From Hippopus hippopus (lineage: Eukaryota; Mollusca; Bivalvia; Cardiida; Cardiidae): DNA of 64,000 nt. The stretch is taken from the NCBI GenBank assembly GCA_946811185.2, contig OX328097.1, positions 28,853,627-28,917,626 on the forward strand. The letters run 5' to 3'. Positions within the stretch are counted from its first letter, which is position 1, and each line of letters begins with the position of its first letter. Shown here one piece after another: positions 1 through 12,200 of this stretch. The notes below the pieces were generated by a model. It did no database searches and was not told where the DNA came from. It was given only the letters and a program-made list of their open reading frames with translations. Position numbers and translations under genes: made by a program.

Positions 1-29
1 TTTCTCCTTTTCCCACAATGTTTTCAAAA
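1..29 (+). repeat. Family A palindromic element, truncated by window edge
   Basis: The window opens inside the right arm of a family A palindrome (CTCCTTTTCCCACAATGTTT) and runs directly into a family C terminus. This junction resembles the nested C-in-A insertion seen near 35.1 kb. Confidence 0.7.
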
Positions 30-52
30 CTCCTTTTGCCAGAGCATGGCTC
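30..52 (+). repeat. Family C terminal fragment
   Basis: CCTTTTGCCAGAGCATGGCT matches the right terminus of the family C elements at 35078-35338 and 14545-14806. The rest of the element is not visible here. Confidence 0.55.
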
Positions 53-121
53 ATATGCATTTTTGTCACCTATTTTGTCTTTTTCGCTTAACAAGTGATA
101 TTCTATTTTTTGCTACTACAG

Positions 122-259
122 GAGAAACTCTTGGAGTTTCAATGGATCAGAAGAAATCAGCATCCAGTGACACAGATATAGTACCAACTGTGGACGTAAT
201 CAGGTTCTCATTCCTCACTAGTCTACTTGTTCTCAACAAACACCCTGTACTGATTTCAG
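122..259 (+). CDS. DNAH14: Dynein exon (a): entry into AAA3
   Basis: The acceptor TACTACAG precedes the exon, which opens with the last two bases of a codon and ends one base into the P-loop glycine codon. It encodes [18 protein letters not shown] and NKHPVLISG. This is the conserved lead-in to the AAA3 nucleotide site in axonemal dyneins: PTVDT...F, then NKHPVL...G. The split glycine is completed by the next exon. Upstream exons are outside the window. Confidence 0.88.
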
Positions 260-3200
260 GTAAAATTGCATCATTCTTCTTTTATTGAATTCATCTAATC
301 CTTGAACTGCTAAATAAGTTAAATGAAACCTTCAAGCCAATAGTAAAAACCCAAATATTACTATTTAAAAGTTACATTTTGGGGGGTAAATATCTGCTTA
401 TATGATAGTGTAGAACCAAGATCAGACTGCATGGTATGTGCAGTCTGATCTTGATCTAAACTGTGCACAAAAGGTCGCTGAGTCCGCTTAGCAGCTTAAG
501 GGTAAAAAGGTCTTCTGATAAGGTGGGAGTACATGTAACCTCATAACATCTTCAAATGTTAGAGATCAATTTTACATATAATTCCTGTGGATATTTACAC
601 ACATACATTTTTTAGATTACTAAGAAAGACTGGCTAGATGTCAGCAAGTCAGTCCTCTACACCTCAAGACAGAATCTGTATTCACAAACCCTTCTGATTT
701 AAATTCTAACTCTACTTTCACAGACAAGCCATCTGGTTGACTGACACAGAAGGTCTTAGTCACTTAGATGGGTAGTCTTGAATGTAGGATTAGAAAAAAT
801 TAACCTTTTACCTCACAATCCCGAGTTAAAACAATCCTGGAGAAGAAGCCTTTTGAAAACACTGTGGGAAAAGGAGAAAATGCAAGTAACCAGCATTTTC
901 TCTTTTTCCCACAATGTTTTCTACCCTTATAGAGGTTTCATTAATTGAGGCATATTTAATTTGTCGTCTGAAATAGCTCTGAATTTGGATGAGGGTAAAA
1001 TGTTGTCGTTTGGTAAAGAGTTAAACTTAGAATTATTTATACATAGAAACAAAGATGTAAATAGATTTAGGATTAAGTTAATGAGATTAAGATATTAAAC
1101 AAGTTAAAATCAAATTGCTGTTGGATTTATATTGATTTTTCAGGTGAGTCTGGTGTGGGTAAATCAGCGGTAATAAATTACATGCTTGGACGTTTGAGTA
1201 AAGATGGAGGTACCTCTACAAAAACAGGAACCATTCTGGGCAGTATCTTCAACTTCTCAGAAAAAGGCTCATCCCTTTTGGAGAATATTTCTAGTCTAAC
1301 TAAATGGGGTCAGGAGGAAGAGGACAAGATAGGTTTGGATATTCTCCTTGGAGCCAAGCCAAAGACAAGCACGGGCATAATCAGTTCTATGATACAGTTT
1401 TCAGGCCAGACAACATCAGCCAGACTTCAAGCACAGATCAGACATAATCTCATTCAGAAAGGAAGAAATACACTGGGAGCACCAAAAGGCAGAAAGGTTA
1501 AACAAATTTTGTATTTTCTACCTACTAGTGTATTCTTTTTTTGCCAGGCATTTGATTGCTACAATAAATAGTCCTGCTGAAAGAATGATCTTTGAGGATA
1601 TACTGAAATCAGACTCTTAGTCTTGTTGTTTATACTATGGTTTGCATAATGACCTTCTATTAATTCATAGGACATTTTCACAGATATATGCAGGAAGTTT
1701 ATTTCAGGAGTTAATGAGTTACCTTACATGTATGATTGCAGGTTACACTGTTTGTGGATGACCTCAATATGCCAGCTCCAGAAGAATATGGTGCACAGCC
1801 TCCATTAGAACTTCTCAGACAGTTTCTGGAACTGAATGGGTTCTATGATACTGTGAAAAACACATGGAAGGTATGGCATACATGTATTTCTTTCATTATA
1901 AGGTTTTCTAATTTTTCTTTTGCCTATTAATAGAGAACTTTTTAAGACTCAAATTAAGTATCCTTAACTTAATTTTCAAGATAAATATTGTTTTGTGTGT
2001 GTGTGGGAGGGAATGGATGGGTTGCAGTTTATAGGCATTTATTTCTTTTATTCCTGCAGTTGATTGTCATTTGTGTCTTTTTTTCTTGCTTTTGATGAGG
2101 TAAAAAAAATTCTTCTCGTTAATGGTCAAACCCTTTAACACAAAATTCAAGTTTTAACAATCTTGAAGAAGACTTTTGAAAACATTGTGGGAAAGGAGAA
2201 AATGGTGGAAATCAGCAATTTCTTCCTTTTCTACAATTTTTCTTTACTTCATAGACAAATCCCACCACTTGTGCCACATATAATTTGCCGTCTGCAAATG
2301 CTTTCTATTTGGACAAGTCTGAAATTTTGTAACCTGGTAAAGATTTAAATGACATGCATTGTGACATATTTTACATTTACAGGAAATCATAGATGTGACA
2401 GTGGTGGCAGCCTGTGGACCTCCTGGTGGAGGTAGGAATCCCGTCAGCCCGCGTCTCCTGAAAAATTTCTGGTGAGAACATAGAAAGATACTTTAACCTG
2501 TTTACCAAATAATCCTGTGTTTTGATGACCTTGATTCAGAAAGCTATTGAAAATATTGTGGGAAAGGAGAAAATGCTGGTAACCAGCGTATTCTCCTTTT
2601 CCCACAATATTTTCCACTTTTTAATAGACAATTTTCTCCATTTGAGCCAGTTTTTTGTCTGCAAATGCTTTGAATTTTGATTAGGTAAACATTTTGTTGT
2701 TTGGTAAAGAATTAATGAAACCTGGAATGGTTAGTTAACCATAGTTGCTTAGTTGCTGTTCTCATTATTACAGATCAATAACACAATGTATTGAATCTGC
2801 AGTCTAATTTTGTGTGCATCCTGTCTTTTCTGTTTTGCTTGCAGAGTTAGAAAATAAGTTTGGCCAATATGAAAATCATTCATATATTGGCTGGAAAGGG
2901 ACCTGCCACTTATTTATCTGATATTCATTTGATCCTGCAAAGCACTTATAACTGGTAGCTAATTGGTAGCAGGCAGTGCTAGTAGTCAATAAGTCACAAG
3001 TTTGAACAATGGCTCAGCTAAAATTCTTTTTCTGCTTGATAATAACAGTTTTTAGCTCACCTGAGCACAACTTGCACAGGGGGAGCTTTTAGGATCATCC
3101 TGTGTCCGTCGTCAGTCGTCAACAATTCTTTAAACATCTTCTCCTCCTAAACGGCTGGGCCAATTTGGATCAAACTTGGCTGGATTGTTCCTTGGGAGGT

Positions 3201-6200
3201 CCTCTTTAAAAATTGTTCACAGAATTTGATTCCATCAAAAACTGTGGTTGCCATGGCAACCAAATGGAATTTTCTAAGAAATTCTTTAAAAATGTTCTCC
3301 TCTGAAACAGCTTGTCAGATTTTGAAATAATTTTACTGAAATGTTCCTTGGTTGACCCTTTTCAAAAATATGTTCGCGAAATTTTGATCCATTGAAAAAC
3401 ATGGCCGTAGTGGTGGTGGTGGGGGGGGGGCTCTTTACGTCCAGCGATGTCAACAATTTTTTAAACATCTTCTCCTCCTAAACCGCTGGGCCAATTTGGA
3501 CCAAACTCTGGTTGCCATGGCAACTGAATGGAATTTTCTAAGAAATTCTTTAAAAATCTTCTCCTCTGAAACCGCTGGTCAGATTTTGAAATAATTTCAC
3601 AGAAATTTTCCTTGATTGACCCTTTTAAAAAATTGTTTGCAAAATTTTGATCCGTCAAAAAACATGGCCATTGTGTGTGTGTGTGTGGGGGGGGGGTGTC
3701 TTTGCACTCGTGTAGTGTCAACAATTCTTTAAAAATCTTCTCCTCTGAAACTGCTTGTCAGATTTTGAAATAATTTCACAGAAATGTTCCTTGCGTGACC
3801 CTTTTAAAAAACTGTTCGCGAAATTTTGATCTGTCGAAAAACATGGCCGTGGTGGGTGGGGGGGCTCTTCGCACTCATGCGGTGTCAACAATTCTTTAAA
3901 CATCTTCTCCTCCTAAACCGCTGGGCCAATTTGGACCAAACTTGGCTGGAATTTTCCTTGGGAGGTCCTCTTTCAAATTTGTTCACAAAATTTGATTCCA
4001 TTCAAAACTCTGGTTGCCATGGCAACTGAATGGAATTTTCTAAGAAATTCTTTAAAAGTCTTCTCCTCTGAAACCGCTGGTCAGATTTTGAAATAATTTC
4101 ACAGAAATTTTCCTTGATTGACCCTTTTAAAAAACTGTTTGCGAAATTTTGATCTGTCGAAAAACATGGCCGTGGTGGCTGGGGGGGCTCTTCGCACTCA
4201 TGCGGTGTCAACAATTCTTTAAACATCTTCTCCTCTGAAACCGCTTGGCCAAATTGGACCAAACTTGGCTGGAATGTTTTGGGAGGACCTCTTTAAAAAT
4301 TGTTCACAGAATTTGATTCCATCAAAAACTCTGGTTGCCATGGCAACCAAATGGAATTTTCTAAGAAATTCTTTAAAAATCGTCTCCTCTGAAACTGCTG
4401 GTCAGATTTTGAAATAATTTTACTGAAATGTTCCTTGGGTGACCCTTTTCAAAACGTATTTGCGAAATTTTGATCCATGGAAAAACATGGCCGTTGTCAG
4501 GAAACAAGGCTGTGGTGGTGGGAGGGCTATTTGCACTATGAGGACATGAAAAAATTATTAAAAATTCTTTTTCTATGAAACCACTGGTCAGATTTTGAAA
4601 TGATTTCACAGAAATGATCCTTTGGTGCCAAATTATGCCCCTTTTTAGACTTAGAATTTTAACTTACTATCCAGCACCCAACAGCCAATTTTTGGCACCC
4701 ACATGCGGTGCTCTTGTTCTTTTTATTGAAGTTATTGAAGAAAAAGTTTTGGAATAACAAAAAAAAATTGGCTATGGTCCTCTCAAATATTCAGGTGAGC
4801 GATCCAGGGCCATCTTGGCCCTCTTGTTCAGGATTCCTGCAATTTCAATCCAGGTATGATTTTCCTACATGTATCAAGTTAATCTTTTACAGCCCACCAA
4901 ATTTTACTCTGTCCAAATTCAAAGTAACTGCATACAACAGAATAAATGGATTAAAGTGATGAAATTTGTCCTTAAAAGAATGAGAAAACATTTTTGGAGA
5001 AAGAAGAAAATGCTGGTTTCCAGCATTTTCTCAATTTCTCACAGTGTTTTCAAAAACCTTTATTTACTTAGATCATTAAAACATGGGATTGGTCAATAGA
5101 GAGTTGAAAATATGATAAAGTTTGTGTTGATGTTGTAGAATAAAAAAAATTATTTTATTTTATTCACAGTATGCTAGCCTTCCCACAACCTTCCACAAGA
5201 TCATTGCAGCATATTTACCAGGTACAACTAGGAAGATTTTTCCAGGATGGCAACTTTTCCCCAGAAGTATCAGAATGTTTGGTGCCTCTGGTATCAGTGT
5301 CTATCTCCCTGTATTACTGTATGTGTCGAAACATGCTGCCTACACCAACCAAATCTCACTACACCTTCAATGTTAGAGATCTCTCAAAGGTATGGTATTA
5401 AAATCTTATTGTTCTATGATTTCAGATAATGTCTATTGTGTCAAATCTTTTTTGACCCTTTACCAAGCAATCCAGTGTTCTAATGACCTAGAGCAAGGAG
5501 CCTTTTGAAAGTATTTTATGCTTTTCCAACAATGTTGAAATCTGAAATAAACTTCATCATGTGAGCCACATTTAATTTGTCCTCTGTAAATCTTTTGAAG
5601 TTGGACTTGCCTAAATTTGTGTTGTCTGCTAAAACATTTAAACAGTCAAGCCTAGGTAACACAGTGGTAACATGCTTTGCCAGCAGGCTTGACTTGACCA
5701 AAGTTCTTTCTGAGGATTTAAGATAGTCATTGGCTCAAGCTTCATTCCTCTTTCTGTGCTTAACATTGTCTTGATTTCCTTTATTGGGGCAGAAGCCAGT
5801 GGCTTGGAAACAGTGTTGTGTGTAGAACTGGTGAAGAAACTCCAGGAAGGCATTTACAGCTAGACTGACTGCCTTCAAATACATGTTGCTGAAATATTTT
5901 ATATTTTATATTTATATCCCTTTTTAACGCATTGGTCTACATATAACATGCATATTTCTGTATTTACCATGCCCAAAACCAGGCTTTTATATATTTTTTG
6001 TGCAAAACTAAATGAATTTTCATTTAAATTATGTATATTTGTATATTCTTCCGGTAATTTTCCTGTTTAACTGTTAAAGACAGGTGTGTTAAATCCAATA
6101 TATGCTGAATTTTGGATTTGTATATACCTTTTTCAGCCCGCCCGGGTGGCTCAGTGGTGAGCGTGTCAGACTCATGACCTGGTGGTTGTGAGTTCGATAC

Positions 6201-9200
6201 CCGGTTGAGGCGAACTTTCTTTCCGGCGTATTTTCGCCTCTCACCTCTGCTGAAGCATGTGAGAAAAGTAGTCGGTGGCTTTGGAAAGAAAGTTGTGTTA
6301 GTACTGGTGTGAGAAAGCCAGGAAACACATGTGCGTCACCGACCGCCATGATATGACCTTAGCTGTTAAAGTGGCGTTAAGCCCCAATACAACCAACCAA
6401 CCAACCAATACAACCAACTATACCTTTTTCAAAGGCAAATTTCTCAGAAACGAGCATGGTGACCTTTATCTTTCTTTTACTGTAATCTCCAAGAGACATG
6501 GTGAGCGTTGTATGTGCAAAGGTTTAAAAAAATCTGCCAGTTAGAAAAATTTGTGATATATGTCATTAACAACAAACTACAAATCTTTTTATTTTTTACA
6601 GTTGGTTTTCTATTTATCTGCATTATTCAGTTTTATACCACAAGTAAACTCTCAGACTCTGGTTTGTTGTGAAATTCACAATTAGAACAATGTTTGGTCG
6701 ATACTTTTCCAGGCTTGATAGGATAACAGTTTTTTACAGATGCATACTATAGATGCATTAACTCATATTATTTTTTGCACAGGTTATTCAGGGTATGCTA
6801 CAAGCCAACCATTCTGTGATTGTAAGCAAAGATAACGCAGCACAGCTGTTTGCCCATGAAGCCACAAGGGTATTTCATGACAGACTGATCAGCAACGAGG
6901 ACAGAACTCTTTTCTATCAGTTCTTATCAGACAATCTCCATGACTACTTCAAGGTACAGGAGGTTAACATTTTCTCTTAGAACTATGCCACTTGTTTTTT
7001 AAGACAAATAGAATTACATTAAAGAAAGCATTATCATTGGAAATACATGTAGATAAACTGTCAAGGATATGTTTATTTATTCTCATCTGCATGAAAGAAG
7101 TCGTTTAAAACTATGTGATGCAAACCTTGATTAGGGTCAAGTACATTTTAGTCGATGAATTTATCGAAAATTGTAATAAATGAATATGAAAAGTAATGCT
7201 TTCCATTTCCTTTTAATATTCCATTTTTCTTACAATGTTTTGTATCCTTTCAAATACATAATTATTATTAATTGAATATTATTGATTGAGCCATCGTGAA
7301 TGTTTTCTGCAAATTCTTTCAAGTCAGACAATCCCAAAATTCTGTTGTGTAATAAAGAGTCAAATATTTAAACACTTGAATGAAAGAAGCCCTCAGTCTG
7401 ATATTCTGATATTCATAAGCTTATCACACAGACAGGTTGGTAAATTACTCACTCTGACATTAAAGAACATACAGGAAGTTTCAACAAATCTTTGTATTAA
7501 ACAGGTAAAATGGAGCCCAGAACAGCTTATAGAAGAACACATGATTTTTGGTGACTTCTTTGATTTGGATGAGGCATCAAGTGCAAGAGTTTATCGACCA
7601 ATCACAGATCAGAATAAAATTCGTCAAGTGCTGGAGGAATTCTACATGAGAATGAACTTTGGCAACACAAAGGTAATTAATTTTTTTTCTTGATATTGGA
7701 ACATAATTTATGTGATTATTGCTAAGTATTGTATCCTTCTCTGAACTTGTATGTGTTGTTATACCTGCTAGTTCCTTATTGCTGCACAAGGCTGTAAATG
7801 TATCTTTCATAATCTGCTTTTTATACGCCCATCGAAGACGGGATGTATTATGGGATCACCCATGGCATACGGGCAGGCGTCAGGGTGGGCGGGCGGCATC
7901 CAGTTCTTTGTCAGGAGCATAACTTTGTCATCTCCAGTCCGATTGACTTGAAACTTGGCATGTGTATTTGTTGCAATAATACGGAGTGCAGTGCGAAAGA
8001 ACCATAACTCTACCTTGTGCTGTCTTTGAGTTATTTCCCTTTGATCATCATTTTTACAGCATTTTCTGCTTGTCCGGAGCATAACTTTGTCATCTTCAGT
8101 CCGATTGACTTGAAACTTGGCATTTGTGTTTGTTGCAATAATACGGAGTGCAGTGCGAAAGAACCATAACTCTACCTCGTGCTGTCTTTGAGTTATTTCC
8201 CTTTGATCGTCATTTTTACAGCATTTTCTGCTTGTCCGGAATATACCTTTGTCATCTCTTGTCTGAACATCTTTAAATTTGGTATGCATGATTGTTGAAA
8301 ATTTACGGAGTGCAGTGCACAAGAACCATAACTCTTCCTAGCATGAATTTTGAGTTAATCCCCCTTTTGATCTTCATTTTTATAGCTTTTCTTGCTTGTC
8401 CGGAGCAAAACTTTGTCATGTTAAGTAGGAATGACTTGAAATATGGTATGCTTACTTGTTGCAATATTTGGAAGTGCAGTGCACAAGAAATGTAACTCTA
8501 CCTTGTGCTGTCTTTGAGTTATTTCCCTTTGATCATCATTTTTACAGCATTTAGTGCTTGTCCGGATTACAACTTTGTCATCTCAAGTCAGAACGACTTC
8601 AAACTTGGTATGCATGTTTGTTGCAATATTACGGAGTACAGTGCGCAAGAACAATAACTTCCGGGTGGGCTGGCATTCATCCAGGAGGGCGGGCGGGCAG
8701 CGTCCAGTTCTTTGTCCGGAGCATAACTTTGTCATCTTCAGTCCGATTGACTTGAAACTTGGCATTTGTGTTTGTTGCAATAATATGGCGTGCAGTGTGA
8801 AAGAACCGTAACTCTACCTCGTCTTTGAGTTATTTCCCTTTGATCATCATTTTTACAGCATTTTCGGCTTGTCTGGAATATAACTTTGTCATCTCTAGTC
8901 TGAACATCTTCAAATTTGGTATGCATGATTGTTGAAAATTTACAGAGTGCAGTGCACAAGAACCATAACTCTTCCTAGCATGAATTTGACTTATTCTCCC
9001 TTTGATCTTCATTTTTTATAGCATTTCTTGCTTGTCCGGAGCAAAACTTTGTCATGTTAAGTAGAATTGACTTGAAATATGGTATGCTTATTTGTTGCAA
9101 TATTTGGAAGTGCAATGTGCAAGAATTGTAACTCTACCTTGTGCTGTCTTTGAGTTATTTCCCTTTGATTGTCATTTTTACAGCATTTAGTGCTTGTCCG

Positions 9201-12200
9201 GAATATAACTTTGTCATCTCAAGTCAGAGTGACTTCAAACTTGGTATGCATGTTTGTTGCAATATTACGGAGTACAGTGCGCAAGAACAATAACTCTGCC
9301 TAGCGCGGATTTTGAGTAATTCCACTTTGATCTTCATTTTTACAGTATTTCTTGCTTGTCCGGAATGGAACTTTGTCACCTCAAGTCAAATTGACTTTAG
9401 ACTTGGTAAACATGTTTGTTGCATTACCTGCCCTTTACGATTATTATACCCCCTCGACAACTGGCAGTGGGACGGGCGTATCTTGCGACAATTTGCCGCT
9501 CTTGTTTTTTTTGTTTTATTTTGTTTAAGTCCCTGAGCATGTTTCAATGGAAGGTACCATTGGTTTAAATGTGCTTTAAATTACATTTATAAATATGATT
9601 CTAAAATTTCGTGCTCGGCTGTTTTTAGCACAACTAAATGTCCTATAAGCACTTGCACAGATTACTCAAAACTTTCAGTCTGATCTTTGATCAATGATGT
9701 TAAATAACAGTGAGATATTATGTTCAATACAGATATTGTTTTGTGACAGGTCCAGATAAGCCATGTTCTATTGTTCTACTTAAAATGATTTCTATTTTTA
9801 AGTCTATGCTGTGTGCACTCATTGTCTCATTAAGACAATTCAAATAAGATACCAACAACAGTTTTTTTGTGAGGGTTCACATTTTTAATCCCAAAATACT
9901 GCCTGAATCTCTACCACTGTGTATGAAAGTTTGTGATAGATTAATTTACCAAACAATTTTATGGTTGAAGACCCTGAGCAAGAAGGTTATTGGGGTTACC
10001 AGCATTTTCTCCTTTTCCCACAATGATTTGTAACATCTCAGAAACAAACAACAGCATTGGATCCCATATATTTTGTCATTTACAAATGCTTACAATATGG
10101 AGCAGTCTACACTTCGGTCATCTGGTAAAGAATTAAAATAATTCATAATATGAGCCTGATTTCAGATACAGGATGACAACTTTAAGGTACATGATTTTAC
10201 AGCAGAGCTTTTTGTTTGGATGTATTTTTGAAGAGAATTTGTATGTGTGTAATATTGTGATTGAATTTAACCTGGATGTGTTGCAATGTCTTTGAGGCAG
10301 ATATATATATATATATATTTTTTTTTAATAGTCTGCTAACCTGTTACCATACAGGCTAGTTTGAATTGGTTAAACAGCTTTTTTATTTCACTTTCTTCCG
10401 TACATACACTGATCCAAGTATATTTTTTTGACCCTATTACATTATGCTTTTAAAACCTGATGCAGAAACCAGAGTATTAATAGAAATTTTCCCACATGTT
10501 TTACCATTTTTAGCTCCACTGGCCGAAGGCCAGCGGGCTTATGTCATGGCCTGGTGTCCGTCGTGCGTCCGTGAAATGATCCTGCTTGGTCCTCTTCAGA
10601 ATTTCTTGAAAGAATTTGATTCCTTCAAAAACTCTGGTTGCCATGGCAACAAAACTGAAAAATATTGAAAATCTTTGAAAATCTTCTTGTCTGAAACCAT
10701 AAGGCCTAGGGCTACCAAATTTGGCATGTAGCTTTATCTAGTGGACCTCTACCAAGTTCCTTCAAATAATAGCCCTGGGGTCAAAATTGGCCCTGCCCCG
10801 GGGGTCATAAGTTTTATATGGGCTTATATAGGGAAAACTTTTAAATCCTTCTGGTACCTAGCCAAAGGGCCTAGGGCTACCAAATTTGGCATGTATCTTT
10901 ATCAAGTGCGCATCTACCAAGAGTGCCCAAATTATAGCCCTGGGGTCAAATTTGGCCCGGCCCCGGGGGTCACAAGTTTTATATGGGCTTATATAGGGAA
11001 AACTTTAAAAATCTTCTAGTACCTAGCGATAAGGCCTAGGGCTACCAAATTTGGCATGTAGCTTTATGTAGTGGGTGTCTACCAAGGGTGCCCAAATTAT
11101 AGCCCTGGGGTCAAATTTGGCCCCGTCCAGGGGGTCACAAGTTTTAAATGGGCTTATATTGGGAAAACTTTAAAAATCTACTTGTACCTAGCCATAAGGC
11201 CTAGGGATACCAAATTTTGCATGTAGCTTTATCTGGTGGGCCTCTACCAAGAGGGCCCAAATGATAGTCTTGGGGTCAAGTTTGTCCCCACACCAGGGGT
11301 CACAAGTTTTACATGGGCTTTTGTGGTGAAAACTTTATAAATCCTCTTGTTACTAACCATAATAAGACCTAGGGCTACTAAATTTAGCCCTATCTCATGG
11401 GTCTCATGTTTTACAGGACCTTTTATTGAGGAAACTTTGAAAATCTTCTTGTTTATAACCACACATTCTAGACCTGTATTATTTGGTATGGGGCTTTATC
11501 TTGTGGACCTCCACCAGGATTCAAGTAATTATAGCTTTGTGGTCAAAAATGGCTTTGCCCGGGGGGGTCATAACTTTCTCATAGGATTTTATAGAAAAGA
11601 TTTTGTATGTCTTCAAATTTGAAACAAAATGGTCAAGTATTGTAATGTTTGGCTTGTGGTGTTATTACTTATTAGCCAGTGGAGCGATACAGGGCCATCA
11701 TGGCCCTCTTGTTTCAACTTCAGTTGGTCCTGTGAACCAACTCAGGCCAGAAAGAAAATGGTGTAGAACTCTATAATTCAAAACTGAAGAGGTCAAAGAT
11801 AACAACATGATTACTCATTTTGAACAATTTCTCATTGCCCATACTAATTTTAACAGCTTTTGTATTTGTTGCTCAAAGAACATGATAATTCAGAGAGAAT
11901 CTTATACATATATCAACTCAACAACATAGTGGAATTCTTTTGAATTTGAAATCATATGTTTGAATTTTAACAGGTTGAGAAAATGCGTATGGAAAACTAT
12001 TACTCATGGATGGTATAATTATAATAATTAATACATTTTTTTGGTTACAATTTTCAATGTTTTATTGTGCAGTTATTTCAAGATTTTATAATAATAGTTT
12101 CTTGTTGATAAGTAGTTAGTGATATTTTTGGCGGGTTCTTTTATTGTTAGTTTTGGATACCGAAAAGGGTGCATCAAAGTTTATCCTAGAGATTCTCAGA

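Noticed and set aside
5170..5290. Alternative frame of the dynein exon ([18 protein letters not shown])
   Set aside because: It is open only part of the way, breaks the phase with neighbouring exons and lacks the [13 protein letters not shown] motif.
6136..6210. tRNA gene
   Set aside because: The A and B boxes are present, but no cloverleaf acceptor stem closes and a SINE body follows, with target duplications at the SINE ends.
7807..8322. 171-codon antisense ORF
   Set aside because: It is internally repetitive because it spans the tandem units of a family E element. It has no motif and no splice or start context.
10302..10330. Microsatellite (AT)n/T-run as a feature of interest
   Set aside because: It is ordinary short simple sequence in an intron.
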